The notes under the pieces are model-generated. The model was not told where the DNA came from. It was given only the letters and a program-made list of their open reading frames with translations, and made no database searches. 64,000 nt of DNA from Candidatus Nitrosotenuis aquarius. GTDB taxonomy: Archaea; Thermoproteota; Nitrososphaeria; Nitrososphaerales; Nitrosopumilaceae. The stretch covers positions 1,018,328 through 1,082,327 of the forward strand of contig NZ_CP024808.1 of NCBI RefSeq assembly GCF_002787055.1. The letters run 5' to 3'. Of this stretch, positions 24,264 through 32,622 are shown piece after piece. Numbering within the stretch: position 1 is the stretch's first letter; each line of letters begins with the position of its first letter. The position numbers and the translations under genes were made by a program.

Positions 24264-25790
24264 CTAGTGGTGTGGGGTCTTTGCCTGGTGCGGGAAGTAG
24301 TATTTGCCTCCAAGGTTCCACGGATCGTCCATGTTTGCTTCCTTGCCTCTGGCAGAGCTGTAAATCATGTTAAATATCCATAGTCCCATGCTGACGCCAA
24401 TTATCATTGCGCCAACAGATGCTATTTGGTTCATTACTATTATTTCCGGTTGCGGTATGTAATCAAAGACTCTTCTTGGCATGCCGTACAGTCCAAGCAC
24501 GTGTTGTGTAAAGAAGACCATTACTGTTCCTGCCATTGACATGATAAAGTGAATCTTGCCCATTGTCTCATTGTACATTCTTCCAGTAATGAACGGGAAC
24601 ATGTAGTATAGGAACCCAATAGAGCCAAACGCTATTGTTCCCATCACAAATAGGTGGAAGTGTCCTACCACCCAGTACGAGTCATGCGTGATAAAGTCAA
24701 ATGGCATTGCGGCATTTGCCACACCGCCTGCTCCTGCAGAGAAGAACAATGCGATTCCTCCGACTGCCCACATCATTGGCGTGGCAAATCGAATTCTTGC
24801 ACCCCACATTGTTGCAATAAAGTTAAAGACGTGCATTGCAGATGCCGGGACTGCTGCCAATGTTCCTATCATAAATACGGTCTTTTCTGTAAACGACATG
24901 CCAGTTGCATACATGTGGTGAGCCCACGATGAGAACCCGACTATTGACAACATTACAAATGCAAAGATTCCAGAGCTCTGGCTGAAAATAGGCCTCCTTG
25001 AGAATCTAGGTATTATTTCATACATCATTCCGATTGCAGGAATTACCAGCACATACACCTCAGGGTGGAACGTAAACCAGAACAAGTGCTGGTACGCAAT
25101 TGGGTCTCCGCCCTTGGCAGGATCAAAGAATCCAGAAACGCCCAGTCTGTCTGTTAGCAACATTACAAGGGCAGCTGCAAATGTTGGGACTGCAACTATG
25201 ATGATCAACGATGAGCTCAAAAATGACCAGGCAAGCAACGGTACTTTGCTCAGGGGCAAGTCAGGATGCTTGCATTTTAGTATTGTAACTATGAAATTAA
25301 TTGCGCCTAGAATCGATGACACGCCAAGGATTTTCTGGGCAAAAATCCACATGTCTGCTGCAGGACCCGGAGAACGAATTGCAGAGTATGGAGGTGTTGC
25401 ATACCAAGTAAAGTCTGCAAAGCCAAGCCAGATTAGTGCGCCTGCCGGCGGAATCATCCAGAATGCGACTGCATTTAGCTTTGGGTATGCCATGTCTTTG
25501 TATCTAACCATTATAGGAACGAAATAGTTTCCAACTGCAGATGCAAATGGCAAGAGGAATAAGAAGATCAGAGTTGTTCCATGGACTGTAAACATTCGGT
25601 TAAATGTCATCGAATCTGCAATTATCTGACTTCCAGGAAGGAATAGTTCTGCCCTGATTCCTAGCGCCAGTGCGCCACCTAGGAAGAAGAATGTCAGCGA
25701 CGTGATTGTGTATAATAATCCGACATCGGTGTGGTGAGTCGAAAACATTATCTGCCAAATTGGGCGCGGCTTGGATAGCTCTAGTACCAT
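24264..25790 (-). CDS. coxA: heme-copper oxidase subunit I
   Basis: Catalytic O2-reducing subunit, 508 residues and twelve predicted membrane helices. Heme and CuB ligands are visible in HGTTLIF (low-spin heme His), HPEVYVLVIP (CuB His and the HPEVY cross-link Tyr), WAHHMYATG (two CuB His) and VVGHFHLFVMG (heme ligands). The E of HPEV and the cross-linking Tyr place it in the A-type group. It sits between subunit II and the cupredoxin gene on the same strand, forming the operon coxB-TM, coxB, coxA, cupredoxin, ctaA. It pumps protons at the end of the ammonia-oxidation electron chain. Confidence 0.96.
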   Translation of the reverse strand: MVLELSKPRPIWQIMFSTHHTDVGLLYTITSLTFFFLGGALALGIRAELFLPGSQIIADSMTFNRMFTVHGTTLIFLFLLPFASAVGNYFVPIMVRYKDMAYPKLNAVAFWMIPPAGALIWLGFADFTWYATPPYSAIRSPGPAADMWIFAQKILGVSSILGAINFIVTILKCKHPDLPLSKVPLLAWSFLSSSLIIIVAVPTFAAALVMLLTDRLGVSGFFDPAKGGDPIAYQHLFWFTFHPEVYVLVIPAIGMMYEIIPRFSRRPIFSQSSGIFAFVMLSIVGFSSWAHHMYATGMSFTEKTVFMIGTLAAVPASAMHVFNFIATMWGARIRFATPMMWAVGGIALFFSAGAGGVANAAMPFDFITHDSYWVVGHFHLFVMGTIAFGSIGFLYYMFPFITGRMYNETMGKIHFIMSMAGTVMVFFTQHVLGLYGMPRRVFDYIPQPEIIVMNQIASVGAMIIGVSMGLWIFNMIYSSARGKEANMDDPWNLGGKYYFPHQAKTPHH

Positions 25791-25834
25791 TTAGTTTTCC
25801 ACCTGATTTTGTTTTATTAAGTTACTGTGCAATT

Positions 25835-26257
25835 TTATTCCTCCACATAGAGGGTTGCCCTCATGTTATAGTGTAATAGCCCGCAGTATTCCCTGCATTG
25901 AATCATGTATTCGCCTGCCTTGTCGGGGGCAAACCAAACTGTGTTGACACGTCCTACAATGGCATCCTGTAACACGACATAATCATGAATGTTAAATGCG
26001 TGGTTGACGTCCTTGGCCGTTATTTCAAATTTGTACGGTTTTCCTTTCTTGACGTGCAGCTCGCCTACTTCTTTGGTTCCATCTGCGTGCTCAAAGGTCC
26101 AAAACCACTGCTGCCCTACAACCTTGATTACCTCGGCTTCGGCAGGAGTGTGCTCTACGATTCTTTCGACATTCCATGCCTCTGCGCCCACATATGCCAA
26201 TAACACTATAACAACGCCAATGTAAATCCATTCAGGCCAGTTAGAGTGTCCGCTCAT
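25835..26257 (-). CDS. coxB: heme-copper oxidase subunit II (CuA domain)
   Basis: Accepts electrons at a binuclear CuA centre. The 140 residues comprise one N-terminal membrane helix and a cupredoxin-fold domain: GQQWFWTFEH strand, NHAFNIHDY with the CuA His, and CREYCGLLHYNM giving the C-x3-C-x3-H-x2-M ligand set. The second membrane helix usual in subunit II is not in this protein; the neighbouring 87-residue membrane protein, whose stop abuts this ATG, may supply it. Located 44 bases upstream of coxA. Confidence 0.93.
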   Translation of the reverse strand: MSGHSNWPEWIYIGVVIVLLAYVGAEAWNVERIVEHTPAEAEVIKVVGQQWFWTFEHADGTKEVGELHVKKGKPYKFEITAKDVNHAFNIHDYVVLQDAIVGRVNTVWFAPDKAGEYMIQCREYCGLLHYNMRATLYVEE

Positions 26258-26521
26258 TTACCACTCACCCTTTTCTTCATATTTAGTTGGCTTGGCTTTG
26301 GGGTGAGACTCTCTGAATCTCCATACAACCCAGATAAGTGTGCCAGATACTACTGCGCCAACTGTAAACGCTATTGTCATCATTTTGAAAAATAAATTCC
26401 AGATCTCTGCCTTGCGGTTGATGTATTGGCCTGCCTCTGTTGGCTCGGCAAACACAAGCTGTATCACAGGTAAAACTAGTAAAACAGTCAAAACTGACAT
26501 TAATACAATTGCTCTTGCCAT
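26258..26521 (-). CDS. small two-helix membrane protein coupled to coxB
   Basis: Eighty-seven residues: a hydrophobic N-terminal helix or signal (VLMSVLTVLLVLPVIQLVFA), a polar loop, and a second helix (MMTIAFTVGAVVSGTLIWVVWRF) followed by a basic tail (ESHPKAKPTKYEEKGEW). The stop codon directly precedes the coxB ATG with no gap. The tail after the second helix resembles the region between helix and CuA domain in fused subunit II, so this may be a detached N-terminal part of subunit II. First gene of the oxidase operon. Confidence 0.75.
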   Translation of the reverse strand: MARAIVLMSVLTVLLVLPVIQLVFAEPTEAGQYINRKAEIWNLFFKMMTIAFTVGAVVSGTLIWVVWRFRESHPKAKPTKYEEKGEW

Positions 26522-26573
26522 GACCGATTACAGCTCGTGGTCTGCAAATTCTATTTAAGGCTTTTGTAGATTA

Positions 26574-27200
26574 TTAGAAAGGTCCTTGGTTGTATCGATC
26601 AGGATTCATTGCATTAATTGCAGACAAAGAAAACTTGCCCTGTTCCTCTCTAAGTATTGTCAACGATGCGTTTGCAATTATTAGCTCAAATAGTGATTGG
26701 GCATTCAAGTTCAAAACATTTGAGATCATTGCTTTTATCGGATCCATGTGTGTCACAAGTAGAACATTTTTTCCAGAGTGTTCCCTTCTGACGTGATCCA
26801 CAATGCTCAGAACCCTGTTTTTGACCTGTGCAAATGTTTCCACCCCGTTTTCCTCAATTGTTGGATCGCCCTGATAAAATTTCAAAAATACATTTCCGTG
26901 TTTTGCAAACAAATCATCGTATGCCATGCCAGAAAACCTGCCCATCTCCAGCTCATAGAGACGTTCATCCACTGTTGTTGGCAGTCCAACATGATCGCCT
27001 ACAATTTGGGCAGTCTTGTGCGCCCGCTCTATTGGGCTTGCATAGATATGAGAAATGTCAAGTGATTTTAGGAATCTGCCAATATCATTGGCTTGTGTGA
27101 CTCCTTTTGGTGTGAGTGCAACTCCAGGCGCACGCCCTGCCAAAACTCGAGAGGTGTTGTTCTGCGCTTGTCCATGACGCAAAAATATTATCAATCCCAT
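26574..27200 (-). CDS. histidine phosphatase family protein (phosphoglycerate mutase-like)
   Basis: Cofactor-independent phosphohydrolase or phosphotransfer enzyme of the branch 1 histidine phosphatases, 208 residues. The nucleophile lies in LRHGQAQNN near residue 8, the acid/base Glu in LYELEMGRFSG, and the second catalytic His in LLVTHMDPIKAM. Substrate cannot be inferred; family members include phosphoglycerate mutases, cobalamin-pathway phosphatases and broad-range phosphatases. Same strand as the oxidase operon, 52 bases upstream of it, and divergent from the F420 reductase gene. Confidence 0.88.
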   Translation of the reverse strand: MGLIIFLRHGQAQNNTSRVLAGRAPGVALTPKGVTQANDIGRFLKSLDISHIYASPIERAHKTAQIVGDHVGLPTTVDERLYELEMGRFSGMAYDDLFAKHGNVFLKFYQGDPTIEENGVETFAQVKNRVLSIVDHVRREHSGKNVLLVTHMDPIKAMISNVLNLNAQSLFELIIANASLTILREEQGKFSLSAINAMNPDRYNQGPF

Positions 27201-27254
27201 GGATTTTCAAATTTCTCCATAAAGATAATAATAACATTGCCTGCCGTGGTTTAG

Positions 27255-27926
27255 TTGAAAATAGGAATTATTGGCGGAACTGGCGGCATGGGAAAAGGCT
27301 TTGCACTGCGCTGGTGCAAAAAGCACGATATTCTAATTGGCTCGCGAGATGCGCAAAGGGCATCTGATGCCGCAAAAGAATATTTGCAAACAGCAAAGCA
27401 AGCATTTGGAAACATCAACGGGACAATTTCCGGTACAGACAACAATTCAGTTGCAGCTCAAAGCGATGTTTTGATTTTATCAATACCATATGAGAACATT
27501 GATTCTGTGTGTTCTGGCCTGCTTGGAAACATCAAGGACAGCTGTACTGTCATATCACCTATAGTTCCAATGACAAAGACCGACATTGGTTTTGAGTTCA
27601 TACCGCTAAAGGAAAACAAGCCATTCTCACACCAAATGGTGCAAAAACACATGAAAAACAAAAACAAGCTTGTATCAGCATTTCATGTCATATCGGAAAA
27701 AAAACTTGTCGACCCAAACTTTACACTGGACTATGACATTTTTGTTTGCGGTGACGACAAGGAATCTATTGATGTGGTAAATGGCCTAATTGGAGAGATT
27801 AGCGGCCTGCGACCAATATTTCTGGGCTCTGGCGCACTGGCATATCAGGCAGAGATTGCAACTCCACTGCTACTTAATGCCATGATCAAAAACAAAATGA
27901 AAAACCCTGGAATCAAAATCCTCTAA
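27255..27926 (+). CDS. npdG: NADPH:F420 oxidoreductase-like protein
   Basis: Transfers hydride between NADP(H) and coenzyme F420. It begins at a TTG with no clear ribosome site, giving 223 residues. The N-terminus is a Rossmann strand-loop-helix IGIIGGTGGMGKGFALRW followed by LIGSRDAQRA, whose Arg suits NADP binding. The mid-part VLILSIPYENID and the C-terminal AYQAEIATPLLLN are typical for the family. Downstream genes are a membrane protein and an F420-type PPOX protein, which supports a cofactor F420 assignment. Thaumarchaeota make F420. Confidence 0.86.
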   Translation: MKIGIIGGTGGMGKGFALRWCKKHDILIGSRDAQRASDAAKEYLQTAKQAFGNINGTISGTDNNSVAAQSDVLILSIPYENIDSVCSGLLGNIKDSCTVISPIVPMTKTDIGFEFIPLKENKPFSHQMVQKHMKNKNKLVSAFHVISEKKLVDPNFTLDYDIFVCGDDKESIDVVNGLIGEISGLRPIFLGSGALAYQAEIATPLLLNAMIKNKMKNPGIKIL

Positions 27927-28154
27927 ATGAGTCAACATTATCCGCGCAGGGGCAGAAACTGGTATTCCGCAATGGGGGTGTTGTTTGTAGTGGTTGGTGC
28001 AATTGTATTGGTGCAGAATTTGATAATCTGGAGTCCGGAATTTGTAGTTGATTTTATGTTCAATGGTGAAATAACAAACGAAAAGGTCTCACTAGGCATG
28101 TTTGCATTTGGTGGATTTTTGATTCTGTGGGGATTTAGGAAAAAATATGCGTAA
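27927..28154 (+). CDS. small two-helix membrane protein
   Basis: Seventy-five residues. Its ATG follows the npdG stop without a gap. Two hydrophobic helices (MGVLFVVVGAIVLVQNLII and VSLGMFAFGGFLILWGF) flank a short polar loop with acidic residues; N- and C-termini are basic, so both probably face the cytoplasm. No domain is recognised. The end overlaps the start of the PPOX gene by eight bases, so all three are one operon. Confidence 0.75.
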   Translation: MSQHYPRRGRNWYSAMGVLFVVVGAIVLVQNLIIWSPEFVVDFMFNGEITNEKVSLGMFAFGGFLILWGFRKKYA

Positions 28155-28542
28155 AGAGACTCTGCTAAAAAAACAAAAGGTCATGCATCTTGCGACGATT
28201 GATTCCAGGGGAAGCCCGCATCTGGTTCCTGTTTGGTATAAAAAAATTGGAAAAAAATTCTACATCGGCACAAACACAAGGACTGCCAAGGCAAAAAATA
28301 TCTCAAAGAACAACAAAGTCTGCTTTTGCATAGATATTGGCGTTTGGCATCCAATTGATGGAATGATGATAACAGGCAAGGCGAAACTTCTCAGAGAAGA
28401 AAACAAGGTAAAAAAAATCGCAGGGCAAGTCCTGCTTCGTTATTTCAAAACATTACAGGAAAAATCTGCAAAGCAACTATTAGACCAGACTGATTGTGTA
28501 ATAGAAATCACGCCGCTAAAAACAACTAGTTGGCATTACTGA
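28147..28542 (+). CDS. pyridoxamine 5'-phosphate oxidase-fold protein, probably F420-binding
   Basis: Split beta-barrel flavin/deazaflavin protein of 131 residues. VMHLATIDSRGSPHLVPVWYKKIGKKFYIGT is the classic N-terminal hairpin of the PPOX family, and KAKNISKNNKVCFCIDI follows as the phosphate-binding part; the C-terminus VIEITPLKTTSWHY fits the F420-dependent group. Co-operonic with an F420:NADP oxidoreductase, so it likely uses reduced F420 to reduce an unknown substrate or scavenges F420. Its end overlaps the convergent aminotransferase gene by seven bases. Confidence 0.85.
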   Translation: MRKETLLKKQKVMHLATIDSRGSPHLVPVWYKKIGKKFYIGTNTRTAKAKNISKNNKVCFCIDIGVWHPIDGMMITGKAKLLREENKVKKIAGQVLLRYFKTLQEKSAKQLLDQTDCVIEITPLKTTSWHY

Positions 28543-29708
28543 CAGAACTTTTCTATTTCGTTTAGCGCAAAGTCAAGTGTATTGATATCTGGCAAAAATA
28601 CGATTCGAAAATGTCCGCTGCCATATTTAGTTCCAAATCCAGAGCCATGAACTGTTAGCACGCCAGTTTTTCTCAATAATTCCATTACAAACTCTTGATC
28701 AGATTTGTATGGGTTTTTTTCAATTTTCGGGAATGCATAAAATGCTCCTTTTGGATTAGAGCACGACAGTCCAGGAATTGAGTTTAATCGCTTTACTACA
28801 AAGTCACGTCGTTTTTTGAGCTCTGATACAAATTCAGAGACATATCCTTGCGGTCCGCGCAGTGATTCCAGTGCTGCATACTGGACTGGTAAATTGGTTG
28901 AAATTCTTACACGTGCAAGCTTGGGCAGATTTTCTCGAATTGGAGCAAGTTTTGGTGAATGGTTAAATGCAATATAACCAATTCTCCAGCCCGACATTAG
29001 ATGAACCTTGGAAAATCCGTTTAGCAGTATGATTGGAGAATCTCCAGAAACCTTGCCAATTCCTGTGAATTTTTCATCAAATACAATTTGGTCATAGATC
29101 TCATCACATATTATGTACAAGTCATGTTCGTTTGCAATGTCCACTAGCTGTTTTAGCGATTTTTCTGAAAATACAGCGCCTGTTGGATTGTTTGGCGAAA
29201 TTAAACAAATTGCGACTGTTTTTGGCGTTATCTTTGATTTGATATCGTCAATGTCTGGTGTTGAATTCTTCAAATCCACTGCAAATTCTACTGGCTTGCC
29301 TCCATGCAGTCTGACATAGGATGCATATGGAGGATAATATGGTCCTGGTAAGAGTACTTCGTCGCCTTCTTCCACAATTGAAGACATTACCATGTCTAGT
29401 GCTTCCGATACTCCGTTTGTAACCAAAATATCGTCCGCAGATACAGACAGGCCTTTTGCTTTTTCCTTTAGTGCAATTTCCTCTCGTAGTTCTGGCAGTC
29501 CTTCGGATTGTGCATAATAGTTGTGGCCTTCATTGATTGATCTTATCATTGCCTCTTTGACATTTGTTGGAGGCTGAAACCCATATTGGATTGGATCACC
29601 AATATTCAGGTATGTTATTTTTTTTCCCTGTTTTTCGACTTGACGTGCGGCAATTACAATATCACGAATTGCATATTCTACTCCTGCTACTTTTTTTGAT
29701 ATTTTCAA
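28536..29708 (-). CDS. class I/II aminotransferase (alanine/aspartate type)
   Basis: PLP enzyme of 390 residues. Recognisable parts: YLNIGDPIQYGFQPP near the start, NGVSEALDMV around the PLP phosphate region, SPNNPTGAVFSE with the N-N-P-T-G motif, CDEIYDQIVF with the PLP-ring Asp, GFSKVHLMSGWRIGY with the Schiff-base Lys, and FRIVFLP with the substrate carboxylate Arg. The closest named groups are AlaA-like glutamate-pyruvate and aspartate aminotransferases; the exact amino acid pair is not decidable. Single gene, convergent with the F420 operon. Confidence 0.9.
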   Translation of the reverse strand: MKISKKVAGVEYAIRDIVIAARQVEKQGKKITYLNIGDPIQYGFQPPTNVKEAMIRSINEGHNYYAQSEGLPELREEIALKEKAKGLSVSADDILVTNGVSEALDMVMSSIVEEGDEVLLPGPYYPPYASYVRLHGGKPVEFAVDLKNSTPDIDDIKSKITPKTVAICLISPNNPTGAVFSEKSLKQLVDIANEHDLYIICDEIYDQIVFDEKFTGIGKVSGDSPIILLNGFSKVHLMSGWRIGYIAFNHSPKLAPIRENLPKLARVRISTNLPVQYAALESLRGPQGYVSEFVSELKKRRDFVVKRLNSIPGLSCSNPKGAFYAFPKIEKNPYKSDQEFVMELLRKTGVLTVHGSGFGTKYGSGHFRIVFLPDINTLDFALNEIEKFCQ

Positions 29709-29748
29709 GGGCAGCTAGACAGATATTTAGCCCCGTTAAAGTGCTTTT

Positions 29749-29823
29749 GGACTCGTAGCACAGTCTGGATAGTGCGGGCGGCTTCGGACCGCCAGGTCGA
29801 GGGATCGAAGCCCTCCGAGCCCT
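29749..29823 (+). tRNA. tRNA-Arg(TCG)
   Basis: Cloverleaf: acceptor GGACTCG with CGAGCCC, D-stem GCAC/GTGC, anticodon stem GGCGG/CCGCC with loop CTTCGGA (anticodon TCG), variable AGGTC, T-arm GAGGG-ATCGAAG-CCCTC. No intron; CCA is not encoded. Two features are odd: position 3-70 in the acceptor is an A-C mismatch, and the T-loop begins with A instead of the near-invariant T54. All other stems are perfect. It divides the housekeeping block from the surface-glycan locus. Confidence 0.88.
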
Positions 29824-29967
29824 TGAATTATTAAGAGTTATCAGAAGATCATGACAATAAAAAACTCAGTTTTCGATTCAGCAGTTCTTGCGGAGTTAAT
29901 TCTGACAATACATGTTTTAAAATAAATTCATTAATCGTTATATCTCCATAGAATCCATTGAAGGACA

Positions 29968-30999
29968 TTGTCACTCAGTTTATCAGATTTGGATAGATTT
30001 GATTCTCACAAAATGCATGAGATCTATGATAAATGGCCAGATATAGCGGAGAAAAACTACCGCACAGAACTCGGACAGGTCAATTTTGATAACATAAAAC
30101 ATTTGGTCTTTGCTGGAATGGGAGGATCAGGCGCACTGCATGATATATTTGCAGCAATTCTATCAAAAACCGACGTTCACGTAAGCATCGTAAAAGGATA
30201 TCATCTTCCAAGCACCATAAATTCCGATACCTTAGTCGTAACAACTAGCGTGTCTGGAAATACTACTGAAACTTTGACGGTTTTGGATTCATCTAGGCGA
30301 TCCAAATGCAAAATAATTGCATTTTCAAGTGGTGGAAAAATGCAAGATTATTGTTCGCGATACAAAATAGAACATAGAAATATTCCAATGTATCTGAATC
30401 CACGTTCATCATTTACATCCTATTTGTTCTCAATGATCAGAGTTTTAGAACCAATAATACCAATAAAAAAACAAGATGTATTAGAATCAATTAATGAATT
30501 AAAAAAACATAAGAAAAAAATATCATCCGATAATCTTTCTAAAGATAATCCGGCATTGGATTTAGCAAATTGGATTAAAGATATACCAATAATTTATTAT
30601 CCATGGGGGCTACAAGCAGCTGCAGTTAGATTCAAGAACTCGCTACAGGAAAATGCGAAAATGCATGCAATGATAGAAGACATCATAGAAGCTTCACATA
30701 ATGGAATTGTAGCATGGGAAAAAGAATCAAGAATAAAACCAATTTTGATTAGAGGACACGACGATTACATAAAAACAAAGGAAAGATGGAACATAATTAA
30801 AGAGTATTTTGATCATAAAGCGATTGAGTATAAGGAAATTTGTTCAATTGAGGGTGGAATATTGGCAAAGATAGTAAGCTTGATCTATTTGTTAGATTAT
30901 TCTAGTATTTATCTTTCTGTAATTTCTGGCATTGATCCAAACCCTGTAACTGCAATAGATTTTATAAAAAACAGAACATCTAATGCCAATCATGGGTAG
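29968..30999 (+). CDS. pgi-pmi: bifunctional phosphoglucose/phosphomannose isomerase
   Basis: Interconverts glucose-6-, fructose-6- and mannose-6-phosphate and so supplies hexose precursors to the sugar genes that follow. From TTG 29968 it has 343 residues. The SIS fold is seen in LVFAGMGGSGALHDIFAA and VVTTSVSGNTTETLTVL (phosphate-binding Ser/Thr), and IIEASHNGIVAW with Glu/His for catalysis. Length and motifs match the archaeal dual-function family rather than classical PGI. Its stop overlaps the GNAT gene, and the pair starts the glycan block 145 bases after tRNA-Arg. Confidence 0.9.
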   Translation: MSLSLSDLDRFDSHKMHEIYDKWPDIAEKNYRTELGQVNFDNIKHLVFAGMGGSGALHDIFAAILSKTDVHVSIVKGYHLPSTINSDTLVVTTSVSGNTTETLTVLDSSRRSKCKIIAFSSGGKMQDYCSRYKIEHRNIPMYLNPRSSFTSYLFSMIRVLEPIIPIKKQDVLESINELKKHKKKISSDNLSKDNPALDLANWIKDIPIIYYPWGLQAAAVRFKNSLQENAKMHAMIEDIIEASHNGIVAWEKESRIKPILIRGHDDYIKTKERWNIIKEYFDHKAIEYKEICSIEGGILAKIVSLIYLLDYSSIYLSVISGIDPNPVTAIDFIKNRTSNANHG

Positions 31000-31432
31000 C
31001 AATTTGAATAAAGAATTAAGACTGGCAAGAGCTCAAAAAAAAGATACACGATTTATTTATCAAGTTGTAAAAGAGTGGTTAGAGCATCACGCAGATCATT
31101 CAGTCATTACGCTCAAAATGCCGAGTTTTGCAAAGTTTTCAAAGACAAAGACCACAAAATACATTATCAAAAAAGGAGACATGCCCATAGGATTTGTACA
31201 TATTTTGGCAAATAATGAAATCGGATATTATGTGATTCCTGAATTTCAAGGGATGGGACTTGGGACTTGGGCGGTTATACAATTAATGAAAAAACACCCA
31301 AGAGAACGATACTATGCTACAGTAAATAATAAGAACATTGCATCCGTGAAACTAATAACTAGTCTTGGTTTCAAATCAAAAGCAACCATTTATGAGAAAA
31401 TAGGAATTAGTCGTAAAAAAATTAAACGATAG
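30983..31432 (+). CDS. GNAT-family N-acetyltransferase
   Basis: Up to 149 residues (a second ATG at 30992 is equally good). The acetyl-CoA site is seen in the EIGYYVIPEFQGMGLGTWAVIQLM segment (Q-x-x-G-x-G/A type) and the fold ends with NKNIASVKLITSLGFKS. It resembles the amino-sugar acetyltransferase at 42113 in layout (KKDTRFIYQ, GYYVIPEFQGMGLGTWA versus VGIFIKKEFHGMKIGHKA), so an N-acetyltransferase for a nucleotide amino sugar is plausible. Overlaps the isomerase gene end. Confidence 0.8.
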   Translation: MPIMGSNLNKELRLARAQKKDTRFIYQVVKEWLEHHADHSVITLKMPSFAKFSKTKTTKYIIKKGDMPIGFVHILANNEIGYYVIPEFQGMGLGTWAVIQLMKKHPRERYYATVNNKNIASVKLITSLGFKSKATIYEKIGISRKKIKR

Positions 31433-31617
31433 ATCCTAAATTTTCTGAAAGAATTTGGACAAATTATAAGATAAGAATATGTATTATTCATTTTTGTAAG
31501 ATATTTCTAATATTACAAATAATAAGATGAAAGATATAGATTCCATCTAATCATAAATACAGATATTTTAAAAAAAGTTTTACATAACAGTTGTTTTTAT
31601 TTATTTAGTGACCATTG

Positions 31618-32289
31618 ATGTTTGATCCTATAAAAATCCAACGCAATTTAATGAATAACAAAATTTTGAGACGTTTAGTTCCCAAACATTCACTTGAAGA
31701 AGTTCAGGATTATTGGAAAAATCAGAACATTGGAGACAAGAACGCATTCACAGATTACCTCAATAATGTTGAAGGAAGTGAAATTTTTGTGTCTGTAGTG
31801 AAGAAGTATCTTCCAGATAACAATGATGCAAGGGTTTTAGAGATCGGTTCTAACGTAGGACGTAATCTTAATGCGATGCTGAAAAATGGATATATGGATT
31901 TGTCCGGAATTGAAATCAATTCAAATGCAGTCGAGGCAATGAGAACATATTATCCAGAACTTGCTAAAAAAGTCAAAATATACAATACCACTGTTGAAGA
32001 AAAAATTTGCGAATTTGCAGATAACGAATTTGATCTAGTTTTTACAGTTGCGGTTTTAATGCATATTCACTCGGAGAGTGAATGGATATTTTCCGAGATG
32101 GTAAGAATTGCAAAAAAATTCATTATTATTTTTGAGGATGAAACCGGTAATGCTACAAAAAACTTTCCAAGAGATTACAAGAAAATCTTTGAAAATCTAG
32201 GTATGAAACAAATTCAATACATAGATAGTTTACCACATTGGAGACCAATATACAAAACCCGAATCTTCAAGAAATCTTCCAGTCTATAA
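31618..32289 (+). CDS. SAM-dependent methyltransferase (pseudaminic-acid-associated type)
   Basis: Class I methyltransferase of 223 residues from ATG 31618 (a TTG directly before it is also in frame). Motif I is RVLEIGSNVGRNLNAML, followed by the acidic LSGIEINSNAVEAM and the FDLVFTVAVLMHI motif; the C-terminus has GMKQIQYIDSLPHW. The N-terminal WKNQNIGDKN region and overall shape recall methylases found in pseudaminic acid loci. A 185-base AT-rich stretch precedes it, so it has its own promoter. It would O-methylate a surface sugar; the target is unknown. Confidence 0.78.
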   Translation: MFDPIKIQRNLMNNKILRRLVPKHSLEEVQDYWKNQNIGDKNAFTDYLNNVEGSEIFVSVVKKYLPDNNDARVLEIGSNVGRNLNAMLKNGYMDLSGIEINSNAVEAMRTYYPELAKKVKIYNTTVEEKICEFADNEFDLVFTVAVLMHIHSESEWIFSEMVRIAKKFIIIFEDETGNATKNFPRDYKKIFENLGMKQIQYIDSLPHWRPIYKTRIFKKSSSL

Positions 32290-32364
32290 TAATACTGTGA
32301 ACATTTTTGATTTATGTTCAATCACATTAGGTGTACATTAGTACAGGTAATCAGTTTATTATAG

Positions 32365-32376
32365 AAGGAGCTCCTT
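32365..32376. promoter_or_regulatory. ribosome-binding site inside a perfect 12-base palindrome
   Basis: AAGGAGCTCCTT at 32365-32376 is self-complementary and contains a strong Shine-Dalgarno (AAGGAG) six bases before a TTG at 32377. It argues for initiation at that TTG (or the next TTG) instead of the ATG at 32386. The palindrome could form a hairpin hiding the site, or serve as a dimeric operator; neither is shown by sequence alone. Confidence 0.4.
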
Positions 32377-32622
32377 TTGTTGATCATGCCAGGAATCGGC
32401 CTTATGAAAAGAAGACTGGAAACAGAAAAACAAGCTGTGGCTCTGGCGATTTCCGGAGTCATAAAACAATACAATGTTGATCAAAATAATATCAAAATAC
32501 TAGAAACACAATATGACGCTGATGTAGGTGACTGGTATGTTGCGTTAGGCTTTGCAGACAAGCATACAGTCGTAAGGATGGATTCTATTCACGCGACCAT
32601 TTTGGAAATTAAAGAAGTGTGA
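32377..32622 (+). CDS. small unknown protein
   Basis: Eighty-one residues from TTG 32377 on account of the AAGGAG site just before; an ATG follows at 32386. The body is basic at the start (GLMKRRLETEKQAVALAISGVIKQ) then forms strands (NIKILETQYDADVGDWYVALGFADKHTVVRMDSIHATILEIKEV), like a small alpha-beta domain of the PepSY/dodecin size class, but no family is recognised. Its end meets the end of the MIP18 gene. Convergent with it, so not in the same operon. Confidence 0.6.
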   Translation: MLIMPGIGLMKRRLETEKQAVALAISGVIKQYNVDQNNIKILETQYDADVGDWYVALGFADKHTVVRMDSIHATILEIKEV

